A stretch of DNA of 64,000 nt from an uncultured Sulfitobacter sp. GTDB lineage: Bacteria; Pseudomonadota; Alphaproteobacteria; Rhodobacterales; Rhodobacteraceae. Shown here in pieces: positions 1 to 7,700 of this stretch. Positions within the stretch are counted from its first letter, which is position 1; the number at the start of each line of letters is the position of its first letter. Position numbers and translations under genes: made by a program. The notes beneath the pieces are model-generated. The model worked only from the letters and a program-made list of their open reading frames with translations. It had not been told where the DNA came from and made no database searches. The stretch spans positions 248,001 to 312,000 of the forward strand of contig CAJXSZ010000002.1 of the NCBI GenBank assembly GCA_913060815.1. The letters are read 5' to 3'.

Positions 1-229
1 TTTCCATGACGGCCTCTTTATGCGGTATCGTGATGTTGACCCCGACAAAGCCCATAGTGGGCAACGTACGCAGAACATTTTCGAGGTTGTCAGCACTCAC
101 ATCCATGGGGATGTAATGGCCGGGTATCCCATAAGTTTTAAGCCAGTGGCGATGCAACTGTGGCGATTTTGAATGCGCAATAGGGGAGCCGATGACACCA
201 GCGAGGGGAATACGGGAAAGTTCGGTCAT
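1..229 (-). CDS. aroE: Shikimate dehydrogenase AroE (N-terminal part, cut by window edge)
   Basis: Shikimate dehydrogenase reduces 3-dehydroshikimate to shikimate with NADPH in the cytosolic aromatic amino acid pathway. Only the first 76 residues lie in the window. They contain the substrate-binding segment GVIGSPIAHSKSP near the N-terminus and the NITIPHK motif, whose lysine is the catalytic base of this family. The ATG at 229 shares four bases (ATGA) with the maf stop codon, so the two leftward genes are probably translationally coupled. The NADP-binding domain and stop codon lie left of position 1. Identification rests on two family-defining motifs in the right order. Confidence 0.93.
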   Translation of the reverse strand, partial: MTELSRIPLAGVIGSPIAHSKSPQLHRHWLKTYGIPGHYIPMDVSADNLENVLRTLPTMGFVGVNITIPHKEAVME

Positions 230-825
230 TGAGCAATATCTCCACGTAGCGTTAGGTAGTTCAGGATTTCCAACAAAGGCATGCCGAGGACGTTAAAGTA
301 ATCCCCCTCAATACGCGAGAACAGCCGCACACCCTCTTCCTCGAGCTTATAGGCACCCACAGCGTGTCGTATGCTGTCCCAATTGCGCTCGACATAATCT
401 GTGAGGTAAGGGTCGCTTGCATCACGCATACGTAATCGGACAACTCCGATGTGGCGCCAAAGCGGTTTGCCGTCCTCGTAGATTACAGCCGCGGACAGCA
501 GTGTATGCCGATCACCGCGCATTGATTGAAGCTGTGCCAGTGCTTGTTCTGGCGTTTCAGGCTTGCTCAGGAGGTTTCCACCGTGTTCCAATACCTGATC
601 ACAGCCGATAACCAAGGCACCGGCATTCTTGTCACTTACCTTCGAGGCTTTCATTTCGGCCAACGCATCGGCAATATCGCGCGGTGGTGCACCCTCGGAA
701 ACGAGCGATGCTTTGATCATCTCTTCGTCTACACGCGCAACCTGCACCTCATGCGCGACGGCTGCCCGAGTCAGCATCTGAGTTCGGATGCTGGAACCAG
801 ACGCCAGGATGATGGGGACACTCAT
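226..825 (-). CDS. maf: Maf-family nucleoside triphosphate pyrophosphatase
   Basis: Maf proteins hydrolyse non-canonical or excess nucleoside triphosphates to monophosphates and are linked to septum and cell-cycle control. The 199-aa product has the expected length. It carries the N-terminal phosphate-binding segment LASGSSIR (residues 7-14), the acidic GCDQVL (74-79), KPET (88-91), and the C-terminal SIRHAVGAYKLEEEG and LGMPL segments. The start codon touches a perfect DnaA box (825-833), so transcription of maf begins at or inside the putative origin. Its stop overlaps the aroE start by four bases. The substrate range (dTTP/UTP type or YceF/m7GTP type) cannot be settled by eye. Confidence 0.93.
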   Translation of the reverse strand: MSVPIILASGSSIRTQMLTRAAVAHEVQVARVDEEMIKASLVSEGAPPRDIADALAEMKASKVSDKNAGALVIGCDQVLEHGGNLLSKPETPEQALAQLQSMRGDRHTLLSAAVIYEDGKPLWRHIGVVRLRMRDASDPYLTDYVERNWDSIRHAVGAYKLEEEGVRLFSRIEGDYFNVLGMPLLEILNYLTLRGDIAQ

Positions 826-833
826 GTGGATAA
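825..833 (-). promoter_or_regulatory. DnaA box (perfect)
   Basis: The plus strand reads TGTGGATAA, that is TTATCCACA on the minus strand, matching the high-affinity TTATNCACA consensus. Its first base belongs to the maf start codon, so DnaA bound here would also cover the maf translation start region. Confidence 0.75.
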
Positions 834-846
834 CTCATGCATAGTC

Positions 847-862
847 TTAAGGATTTCCTAAC
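847..862 (+). promoter_or_regulatory. CtrA-like site (TTAA-N7-CTAAC)
   Basis: TTAA, seven bases, then CTAAC differs by one base from the alphaproteobacterial CtrA consensus TTAA-N7-TTAAC. It lies 14 bp from a perfect DnaA box inside the putative origin. In Caulobacter, CtrA sites in the origin repress initiation; whether this lineage uses CtrA this way is not known from the sequence, and a match this short can arise by chance in AT-rich DNA. Confidence 0.3.
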
Positions 863-1005
863 AACAAGGTGTCGACAATTAGGGAGCCAAGTTCAAGAGG
901 GGGAGAAGTGCATACTTCCACCTTTGAACCACCAGATTCCCCCACCGTGGAAAAGAACAATTCTACGGTTTAGTAACTTGAGTGAGGGCAACTAAACTCA
1001 CAGTC

Positions 1006-1014
1006 TTATCCACA
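1006..1014 (+). promoter_or_regulatory. DnaA box (perfect)
   Basis: The sequence TTATCCACA is an exact consensus DnaA box. It lies 33 bp before the AT-rich stretch at 1047-1072, a spacing compatible with DnaA-driven strand opening. Confidence 0.8.
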
Positions 1015-1122
1015 AATTTTGACCAGTTCGGCTTCCATCAAGTATTTGGAATATAATATAAAAATTTTCATTCTGAAAGATATCAACCATCTCTTTGCTG
1101 CTCGCGAAAAGACTATGACGTT

Positions 1123-1147
1123 CTGGGGATAAGAATTTGATCCACAG
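1123..1147. promoter_or_regulatory. Inverted pair of near-consensus DnaA boxes
   Basis: TGGGGATAA (1124-1132) and TGATCCACA (1138-1146) each differ from a DnaA box by one base. They point toward each other as an imperfect inverted repeat, CTGGGGAT...ATCCACAG. They are followed by the AT-rich run 1164-1205 just upstream of hemJ. They are probably lower-affinity DnaA sites. Confidence 0.55.
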
Positions 1148-1230
1148 ATTTTCGCGTGCCTACTTAAAACAACAATCTTTCTTTCTTTACTTATTATTAT
1201 AAAGAGAGGGCCAAGAGCGGAGAGAAAACT

Positions 1231-1680
1231 ATGGGTGATATCCTGAGCACGGCGTATCCTTGGATCAAGGGTATTCATATTATGGCGGTGATCTCATGGA
1301 TGGCAGGGTTGTTCTATCTTCCGCGCCTTATGGTGCACCATACAGAGCGTGTGGGCCTTAGCGGAGAAACCCATGATCTGTTTGCAATGATGGAGTACAA
1401 GCTGGCCAAAGTGATCATGCAGCCTGCGATGATGGCAACGTGGATCTTCGGTCTGTTGTTGGTATCGACGCCTGGTATTGTCTACTGGGGTGATGTTTGG
1501 CCATGGCTCAAAGGGGCGGGAGTTATCGCTATGACCGTTTTTCACGTCTGGCTGATGCGGCGCATGCGTGGCTTTCAGGCGGGTGAGAATACCATGACCG
1601 GCAAGCAATACCGCATGATGAATGAGGTGCCCACGCTGCTGATGATCCTGATCGTCTTTTCGGTGACGGTGAAGTTCTAA
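1231..1680 (+). CDS. hemJ: Protoporphyrinogen IX oxidase HemJ (CopD-like membrane protein)
   Basis: HemJ oxidises protoporphyrinogen IX to protoporphyrin IX in the inner membrane, the penultimate step of haem synthesis in bacteria lacking HemY or HemG. The 149-aa product has four likely membrane segments. It shows the family's N-terminal KGIHIMAVISWMAGLFYLPR stretch with the conserved histidine, a conserved lysine-rich loop (MEYKLAKVIMQPAM) and the C-terminal NEVPTLLMI segment. It begins next to the candidate origin, with a purine-rich AGAGAAA just before the ATG. Position between the origin and rho is common in Rhodobacterales. The terminal enzyme hemH is also in the window (37828-38907). 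Confidence 0.93.
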   Translation: MGDILSTAYPWIKGIHIMAVISWMAGLFYLPRLMVHHTERVGLSGETHDLFAMMEYKLAKVIMQPAMMATWIFGLLLVSTPGIVYWGDVWPWLKGAGVIAMTVFHVWLMRRMRGFQAGENTMTGKQYRMMNEVPTLLMILIVFSVTVKF

Positions 1681-1813
1681 AACGTACCTAGATTGACAGC
1701 TCATGACGAGCGGCGTATTGCAGATGCATCGCCCCGTTCGGGGATGAGCCAACCCGATCTTATTTTGCAAGACCGACCCGACAGCGCCTTTGCGCGGGGT
1801 TAAGGATATTTCC

Positions 1814-3085
1814 ATGACACAAGAAACACTCAACCTCGCTGATCTGAAGAAGCAATCACCCAAATCATTGCTGTCTATGGCTGAAGAGCTGGAGATCGAA
1901 AACGCGTCAACGATGCGTAAGGGCGAGATGATGTTCCAGATTCTGCGGGAACGCGCGGATGAAGGCTGGGAGATTTCCGGTGACGGGGTTCTTGAGGTTC
2001 TCCAAGACGGATTTGGTTTTCTGCGCTCTCCGGAGGCGAACTATCTCGCGGGTCCGGATGATATCTATGTCTCGCCTGAAATGATCCGCCAGCACTCTCT
2101 GCGCACGGGTGACAGCATCGAGGGGCTGATTAAGGCGCCTGATGACGCCGAGCGGTACTTTGCCCTCACAGAGGTCACCCAGATCAACTTTGAAGATCCA
2201 GAGAAGGCCCGTCACAAAGTAGCGTTCGAGAACCTTACGCCGCTCTATCCTGATGAGCGGTTGACGATGGAGATTGATGATCCGACGATCAAAGACCGCT
2301 CAGCGCGGATCATTGATCTGGTGACCCCGATCGGAAAAGGCCAGCGCTGCTTGATTACAGCGCCTCCGCGGACGGGTAAGACAGTTCTGATGCAGAATAT
2401 TGCCAACTCGATCGAACAGAACCATCCTGAGTGTTACTTGATCGTTTTGCTGATTGATGAACGCCCCGAGGAAGTCACGGACATGCAACGCTCCGTGAAG
2501 GGGGAGGTTGTCTCCTCGACCTTTGATGAGCCTGCAACACGTCACGTTGCGGTGTCCGAAATGGTCATTGAGAAGGCCAAGCGCCTTGTCGAGCATAAAC
2601 GCGACGTTGTGATCCTTCTTGATTCTGTTACGCGTTTGGGTCGTGCATTTAACACCGTTGTTCCGTCATCGGGTAAAGTCCTTACAGGTGGTGTGGACGC
2701 CAATGCGCTGCAACGACCCAAGCGCTTTTTCGGTGCAGCACGTAACATTGAGGAAGGCGGATCGCTTACCATTATCGCGACAGCCTTGATCGACACAGGT
2801 AGCCGTATGGATGAGGTTATCTTTGAGGAATTCAAAGGGACGGGTAACTCAGAAATTGTTCTTGATCGTAAGATTGCGGACAAACGTGTCTTCCCGGCGA
2901 TTGATATCCTCAAGTCCGGTACGCGTAAGGAAGACCTTCTGGTTGATAAGGTCGATTTGCAAAAGACATTTGTCCTACGCCGCATCTTGAATCCGATGGG
3001 CACCACAGATGGGATCGAGTTCCTTATCTCCAAACTCAAACAGACCAAGACAAATTCCGACTTCTTCGACTCAATGAACACCTAA
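1814..3085 (+). CDS. rho: Transcription termination factor Rho
   Basis: Rho is the hexameric RNA-dependent ATPase that ends transcription at unstructured C-rich RNA. The 423-aa product has an N-terminal helical Rho-N region, an OB-fold RNA-binding domain with GFGFLR (66-71) and DIYVS (83-87), the Walker A motif APPRTGKT (183-190) and Walker B VVILLDS, and the usual C-terminal motor. The ATG at 1814 is preferred over an in-frame upstream start at 1790 because AAGGA sits seven bases before it and the protein then begins with the usual short N-terminus. The 133-bp leader between hemJ and rho could hold autoregulatory sequence, but I see no clear element. Confidence 0.97.
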   Translation: MTQETLNLADLKKQSPKSLLSMAEELEIENASTMRKGEMMFQILRERADEGWEISGDGVLEVLQDGFGFLRSPEANYLAGPDDIYVSPEMIRQHSLRTGDSIEGLIKAPDDAERYFALTEVTQINFEDPEKARHKVAFENLTPLYPDERLTMEIDDPTIKDRSARIIDLVTPIGKGQRCLITAPPRTGKTVLMQNIANSIEQNHPECYLIVLLIDERPEEVTDMQRSVKGEVVSSTFDEPATRHVAVSEMVIEKAKRLVEHKRDVVILLDSVTRLGRAFNTVVPSSGKVLTGGVDANALQRPKRFFGAARNIEEGGSLTIIATALIDTGSRMDEVIFEEFKGTGNSEIVLDRKIADKRVFPAIDILKSGTRKEDLLVDKVDLQKTFVLRRILNPMGTTDGIEFLISKLKQTKTNSDFFDSMNT

Positions 3086-3113
3086 ATATTTTTAAATTCA
3101 AAGGCTTACGTCT

Positions 3114-4400
3114 ATGGATACTATTTTCGCGCAAGCAACAGCAATGGGCCGCGCGGGCGTATCTATCGTGCGGGTGTCTGGACCACTGGCGCATCCCGTC
3201 TGTGAGAAACTGGTGGGAAGCTTACCTGCGCCGCGCGGTTCGGCACTTCGCATGGTGAAAGACCTCAGCGGCGAATTTATTGATCAGGCCCTGATCCTTC
3301 GTTTCGATGGTCCAGACAGTTTTACGGGTGAAGATGTTGTCGAACTTCATGTGCACGGCAGCATCGCGATCATTCGGCGTGTTCTGGACCTTCTGGGGCA
3401 GTGTGAGGGCCTGCGGCTTGCAGAGGCGGGGGAGTTCACTCGTCGGGCTTTGGAAAACGGCAGGCTTGATTTAGTGCAAGTTGAAGGGCTTGCAGACCTG
3501 ATCGAGGCGGAAACCGAGGCGCAGCGAAAGCAGGCCCTGCGTGTATTATCAGGCGAGTTAGGCTCGAAAGTCGAGGAGTGGCGTAGAGCGCTGATCCGAT
3601 CTGCTGCTTTGCTTGAAGCAACAATTGATTTTGCCGATGAGGACGTGCCCGTTGATGTATCCGACGAAGTTCGGGAACTGCTATCGAAAGTTCAGAGCGA
3701 GCTTGTGCGTGAGATTGAGGGAACTCTAGCTGCTGAACGGATACGTACAGGTTTTGAAATCGCGATTGTTGGTGCTCCAAATGTCGGAAAGTCGACGTTG
3801 TTGAACCGCCTTGCTGGTCGTGATGCGGCGATAACATCAAGTATTGCTGGTACGACGAGAGACGTCATTGAAGTTCGAATGGACTTGGGTGGGCTCCCTG
3901 TCACTCTTCTGGATACAGCTGGGATCAGGGATAGTGATGACGAAATCGAAGCGTTGGGAGTGAAGCGAGCTTTGATTCGGGCCGAGCAGGCGGATGTCCG
4001 TGTTATCATTCTGGATCGCGGGAGAGATGCGCCCTTCGAAGTAAGAAGCAGCGACGTTGTGCTGGAATCAAAGGCTGATATCTCAGGAAGGGATTATCCG
4101 GCTATATCCGGGAGCACTGGTGCGGGTGTTGACCAGCTACTGGATGAGCTGGGTGGCAAGTTATCTCGGCTAGCGTCGAGTGCTGGACTAGCGACACATG
4201 CGCGGCATGCTTTGGCGATGCAAAAGGCCCTTGGCGGCCTCAAGGTCGCTTTCGGTCTGCTGGATGATGGTCCTGATCACTATGATATCGCAGCAGCGGA
4301 ACTACGGTTAGGTACGCATGCTCTTGAAGCACTTGTTGGTCGCATAGATGCAGAGAATCTGTTAGACGAGATATTCGCAAGCTTTTGTCTGGGTAAATGA
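3114..4400 (+). CDS. mnmE: tRNA modification GTPase MnmE
   Basis: MnmE works with MnmG to add carboxymethylaminomethyl groups to wobble uridine 34 of certain tRNAs. The 428-aa product has the N-terminal tetrahydrofolate-binding domain, a helical domain, an inserted G domain with Walker A GAPNVGKS (220-227) and the G3 motif DTAG, and the C-terminal CLGK tail whose cysteine is essential in the family. The G4 base-specificity motif NKxD is not obvious; the aligned segment reads LESKADIS, so asparagine is replaced by serine. The gene is followed after three bases by mnmG, its partner. Its sequence looks more AT-rich than genes further right. Confidence 0.96.
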   Translation: MDTIFAQATAMGRAGVSIVRVSGPLAHPVCEKLVGSLPAPRGSALRMVKDLSGEFIDQALILRFDGPDSFTGEDVVELHVHGSIAIIRRVLDLLGQCEGLRLAEAGEFTRRALENGRLDLVQVEGLADLIEAETEAQRKQALRVLSGELGSKVEEWRRALIRSAALLEATIDFADEDVPVDVSDEVRELLSKVQSELVREIEGTLAAERIRTGFEIAIVGAPNVGKSTLLNRLAGRDAAITSSIAGTTRDVIEVRMDLGGLPVTLLDTAGIRDSDDEIEALGVKRALIRAEQADVRVIILDRGRDAPFEVRSSDVVLESKADISGRDYPAISGSTGAGVDQLLDELGGKLSRLASSAGLATHARHALAMQKALGGLKVAFGLLDDGPDHYDIAAAELRLGTHALEALVGRIDAENLLDEIFASFCLGK

Positions 4401-4403
4401 GGA

Positions 4404-6275
4404 TTGTTTCACGTGAAACATTTTGATGTCATTGTAATTGGTGGCGGTCATGCAGGTGCAGATGCTGCTCATGCTGCCGCAAGGCTTGGAGCGAATACCG
4501 CGCTGTTGACAATGTCCCGTGAGACAATTGGTGTGATGTCCTGCAATCCAGCAATCGGAGGTCTAGGCAAGGGGCATCTCGTTAGAGAGATTGATGCTTT
4601 AGACGGTGTTATGGGTCGGGTAGCTGATGCCGCGGGTATTCAGTTTAGGCTGTTGAACCGCCGCAAGGGGCCAGCGGTTCAAGGACCGCGAACGCAGGCT
4701 GACCGCGAGATCTATCGCACACAAATGCTTGGAGAAATTGAAAGTCACCCTCACATAACGATCATTGAGGGAGAGGCTATCGATTTTATGATGGAAGGGG
4801 AGCGCGTTGTTGGCGTCAAAATGCAGAACGATGTTGAACTTCAAGGCGCCGCAGTGATCTTGACTACTGGAACGTTTCTGCGTGGCGTAATCCACATTGG
4901 AGATGTTCAGAAGGCTGGTGGGAGGATGGGTGATCGGCCGTCTCAACTTTTAGCGAAACGAATTGACGGCTTCGGTCTGAATTTAGGGCGACTGAAAACA
5001 GGAACGCCTCCACGGTTGAATGGAAATACAATCGACTGGCAGGGCTTGGAAATGCAGCCGGCCGATGAGGTGCCGTCCCTTTTCTCATTCCTGTCTAAGG
5101 GTCCGAGCGCGCGCCAAATTTCTTGTGGGATCACTCACACAAATGAGAAAACACATGAGATAATTCGAAATAACCTCGAAAATTCAGCGATGTATGGTGG
5201 ACATATTGACGGCATTGGTCCGAGATATTGTCCATCCATTGAGGATAAGGTCGTTCGTTTTGCGGACAAGACGTCCCATCAGGTTTTTCTGGAGCCAGAA
5301 GGGCTAGATGTTTCGACAGTGTATCCTAATGGTATTTCGACTTCCTTGCCCATAGCCATTCAGGAGCAGTATGTCAGGTCGATTGTAGGGCTCGAGAACG
5401 TTGAGATCATGCAGCCGGGTTATGCCATTGAGTACGACTACGTAGACCCCCGTGCCCTTAAGCAAACCCTGGAATTGAAATCCGTTCCTGGATTGTACCT
5501 TGCAGGGCAGATCAATGGCACGACTGGATACGAGGAGGCCGCAGCGCAGGGTCTCGTCGCGGGATTAAACGCGGCGCTTTCGGCTCAGGGCCGTGATCCT
5601 ATCGTTTTCAGCCGAACTGAAAGCTATATCGGCGTTATGATCGATGATTTGACGACGCGGGGGGTGACTGAACCGTATAGGATGTTTACGTCTCGCGCCG
5701 AGTTCAGATTGTCTTTGAGAGCGGATAATGCGGATCAACGCCTTACCCCACTGGGTATCAAGTTGGAATGTGTCTCAGAAGTCCGTCGTGATCAATTTAA
5801 TCAGAAGATGGACAAGTTGGGCTCCTGTCATGAACTCTTGAACAGCAAGAGCTTCTCACCAAAGGAAGCAGCGGAAATCGGCGTCCCGCTTAGCAAGGAC
5901 GGGCAGCGTCGTACTGCATTTCAGCTTCTTGGACTGCCGAAAGTCTCCTTTTCTTCAGTTCAGTCTCTTGATCCGGAATTCTCCCTGATTGAAGATGGTG
6001 TAGGAGAGCAGGTCGCAAATGATGCGCTTTATGCCAACTATGTGAAACGACAGGAGAATGACGTGGCAGCGTTGCGCAAAGACGAAGGTGAGCGCATCTC
6101 AAGCGATTTCGATTATTCCTCCATTGACGGTCTGTCGAATGAGTTGAAATCAAAGCTCTCTTTGGCACGGCCCGAAAATTTGGCTCAGGCCTCCAGAATT
6201 GACGGTATGACACCTGCAGCGTTAACGCTTCTTTTGGCGATCATTCGGCGTGACAGAACGAAGAAGACTGCATAG
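4404..6275 (+). CDS. mnmG: tRNA uridine-5-carboxymethylaminomethyl synthesis enzyme MnmG
   Basis: MnmG is the FAD-containing partner of MnmE in tRNA U34 modification. The product (623 aa from the TTG at 4404) begins with a dinucleotide-binding motif, [11 protein letters not shown], has the family signature [23 protein letters not shown] and ends in the helical MnmE-binding domain. The start is ambiguous because a parS site (4405-4420) covers it: TTG at 4404 gives the N-terminus MFHVKH, while GTG at 4413 gives MKHFDV and has AGGA nine bases upstream. I favour GTG 4413 on ribosome-binding grounds, but give the longer form as the outer limit. The stop overlaps the rsmG start by one base. Confidence 0.96.
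   Translation: MFHVKHFDVIVIGGGHAGADAAHAAARLGANTALLTMSRETIGVMSCNPAIGGLGKGHLVREIDALDGVMGRVADAAGIQFRLLNRRKGPAVQGPRTQADREIYRTQMLGEIESHPHITIIEGEAIDFMMEGERVVGVKMQNDVELQGAAVILTTGTFLRGVIHIGDVQKAGGRMGDRPSQLLAKRIDGFGLNLGRLKTGTPPRLNGNTIDWQGLEMQPADEVPSLFSFLSKGPSARQISCGITHTNEKTHEIIRNNLENSAMYGGHIDGIGPRYCPSIEDKVVRFADKTSHQVFLEPEGLDVSTVYPNGISTSLPIAIQEQYVRSIVGLENVEIMQPGYAIEYDYVDPRALKQTLELKSVPGLYLAGQINGTTGYEEAAAQGLVAGLNAALSAQGRDPIVFSRTESYIGVMIDDLTTRGVTEPYRMFTSRAEFRLSLRADNADQRLTPLGIKLECVSEVRRDQFNQKMDKLGSCHELLNSKSFSPKEAAEIGVPLSKDGQRRTAFQLLGLPKVSFSSVQSLDPEFSLIEDGVGEQVANDALYANYVKRQENDVAALRKDEGERISSDFDYSSIDGLSNELKSKLSLARPENLAQASRIDGMTPAALTLLLAIIRRDRTKKTA
4405..4420. promoter_or_regulatory. parS: parS site 1 (ParB-binding palindrome)
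   Basis: The 16-bp perfect palindrome TGTTTCACGTGAAACA is the canonical chromosomal parS sequence. It lies across the mnmG translation start, about 3.4 kb from the candidate origin and 3.3 kb before parB. ParB loads here to form the partition complex segregated by ParA. The central GTG is a possible mnmG start codon. Confidence 0.95.
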
Positions 6276-6880
6276 TGGTTGATGCATTAGAAAATGTTTC
6301 ACGTGAAACAATCGATGATCTTCGTCAGTTTGAAGCGCTTGTGTTAAAGTGGACGAAAAAGATTAATCTTGTATCCAACTCAGACGCTTCCCAGATCTGG
6401 GAACGGCACATACTGGACTCGGTACAGGTCTACAATCTTGCAGGTAAAAGTGGTGATTGGCTCGATATTGGGAGCGGAGGCGGGTTTCCAGGGATCGTTG
6501 CAGCAATATTATCAAAGAGAAGCGGTGATGGGAGATCATTTACGCTCGTCGACAGTGATCAGCGAAAATGTGCGTTCCTTCGGACTGTAGCCAGAGAGTT
6601 AGAGTTAAACGTTACCGTACTCGCAGCCCGTGTAGAGGAGATTCCACCGTTTAACGCGTCGGTTCTGTCAGCCCGCGCTATGGATAGCCTTGCTAGTCTT
6701 CTTGGTCACAGCGAGCGCCACCTAAGCGAGGGGGGAATCGCCCTTTTTCCAAAGGGTGAAAGGTGGAAGAAAGAGCATAAGCTTGCGCAACACAAATGGT
6801 CGTATAGCTTTGAGGCAATCCCGAGTCTGACTAATCCCCGCGCAACCATACTTAAGATTGAGGAGCTATCGCGTGTCTGA
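6275..6880 (+). CDS. rsmG: 16S rRNA (guanine-527-N7)-methyltransferase RsmG
   Basis: RsmG methylates G527 in the 530 loop of 16S rRNA, using S-adenosylmethionine. The 201-aa product has the N-terminal helical region typical of GidB proteins and the SAM-binding motif DIGSGGGFPGI. The GTG start at 6275 overlaps the mnmG stop (TAG 6273-6275) by one base; no closer in-frame ATG exists. Codons 7-13 (NVSRETI) are dictated by a second parS palindrome at 6295-6310. The gene runs eight bases into parA. Confidence 0.95.
   Translation: MVDALENVSRETIDDLRQFEALVLKWTKKINLVSNSDASQIWERHILDSVQVYNLAGKSGDWLDIGSGGGFPGIVAAILSKRSGDGRSFTLVDSDQRKCAFLRTVARELELNVTVLAARVEEIPPFNASVLSARAMDSLASLLGHSERHLSEGGIALFPKGERWKKEHKLAQHKWSYSFEAIPSLTNPRATILKIEELSRV
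6295..6310. promoter_or_regulatory. parS: parS site 2 (ParB-binding palindrome)
   Basis: This is a second exact copy of TGTTTCACGTGAAACA, 1,890 bp from the first and inside the beginning of the rsmG reading frame, where it encodes the residues N-V-S-R-E-T. Two perfect sites close to parAB support ParB spreading over the mnmG-parB block. Confidence 0.95.
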
Positions 6881-7700
6881 TCTCTCTCGTCCGCAGGGAC
6901 CAAAAATCATAGCGGTTGCCAATCAAAAGGGTGGTGTCGGTAAAACGACAACAACGATCAATCTTGCTGCGGCTCTGGCAGAGAAAAAGAAGAAAGTCCT
7001 CGTCATTGATCTTGATCCGCAAGGAAACGCTTCGACAGGTTTAGGTATCGACCTTGAGGATCGGGAGTTCACCACCTATGAACTTCTCTTAGAAGATCTT
7101 GATCTGAATGACGTTATTCTAAAAACATCAACTGAAAACCTGTTTATTGTGCCAGCTACGGTAGACCTAAGCTCTGCTGATTTGGAATTGCTTTCGAACG
7201 AGAAGCGGAGTTTTCTGTTGCATGATGCCCTGCGGCAAACACAGATGGATAGCTTTGAATTCGATTATATTCTAATTGATTGCCCACCATCACTTAATCT
7301 GTTGACAGTTAATGCAATGATCGGAGCTCATTCTGTTCTCGTCCCCTTGCAAAGCGAGTTTTTTGCGCTTGAAGGGTTATCCCAGCTTATGCTGACAATC
7401 CGTGAGGTGCGCCAGACAGGAAACAAGGATCTACGGATCGAAGGAATTGTCCTTACAATGTATGATCGGCGTAACAACCTCTCGCAGCAGGTCGAACAGG
7501 ATGCCCGCGATAATCTAGGTGAGCTGGTTTTTAAGACGATGATTCCCCGAAATGTGAGGGTCAGCGAGGCGCCAAGCTTTGCAATGCCGGTACTGGCTTA
7601 TGATTCCCTGTCCAAAGGGGCCAAAGCCTATCGTGATTTAGCTACAGAACTACTATCCAACAACGAAGTCAGCGTAAAAGAGGTGCAGAATGTCCAATAA
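6873..7700 (+). CDS. parA: Chromosome partitioning ATPase ParA
   Basis: ParA is a deviant Walker-type ATPase that forms a nucleoid-bound gradient pulling ParB-parS complexes toward the pole. The 275-aa product has the signature KGGVGKTT (19-26), DLDPQGNASTGLG and the DCPPSLNLLT segment. Chromosomal ParA without an N-terminal helix-turn-helix is the form expected beside oriC. The GTG at 6873 is chosen because AGGAG (6861-6865) lies seven bases upstream and homologues begin just before this motif; the gene therefore overlaps rsmG by eight bases. It overlaps parB by 11 bases. Confidence 0.97.
   Translation: MSDLSRPQGPKIIAVANQKGGVGKTTTTINLAAALAEKKKKVLVIDLDPQGNASTGLGIDLEDREFTTYELLLEDLDLNDVILKTSTENLFIVPATVDLSSADLELLSNEKRSFLLHDALRQTQMDSFEFDYILIDCPPSLNLLTVNAMIGAHSVLVPLQSEFFALEGLSQLMLTIREVRQTGNKDLRIEGIVLTMYDRRNNLSQQVEQDARDNLGELVFKTMIPRNVRVSEAPSFAMPVLAYDSLSKGAKAYRDLATELLSNNEVSVKEVQNVQ

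Larger units (their letters stand above)
826..1230. other. oriC: Candidate chromosomal replication origin (oriC)
   Basis: This 405-bp interval holds no plausible gene. It has two perfect DnaA boxes (825-833 and 1006-1014), two one-mismatch boxes facing each other (1124-1132 and 1138-1146), and AT-rich stretches at about 1047-1072 and 1164-1205 that could unwind. It separates leftward maf-aroE from rightward hemJ-rho. The mnmE-mnmG-rsmG-parA-parB block with two parS sites begins 2 kb to the right, the usual origin-proximal arrangement in alphaproteobacteria. Origin function is inferred from box clustering and gene order; the exact edges are not defined. No dnaA or hemE is present in the window. 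Confidence 0.8.

Noticed and set aside
226-861. Several open frames on the plus strand across maf
   Set aside because: They lie opposite a well-supported maf gene with intact catalytic motifs, have no ribosome-binding sites and encode no recognisable motif.
1006-1278. A 90-codon minus-strand frame in the origin region
   Set aside because: It covers DnaA boxes and AT-rich DNA, overlaps the hemJ start, and its translation has no family-like pattern.
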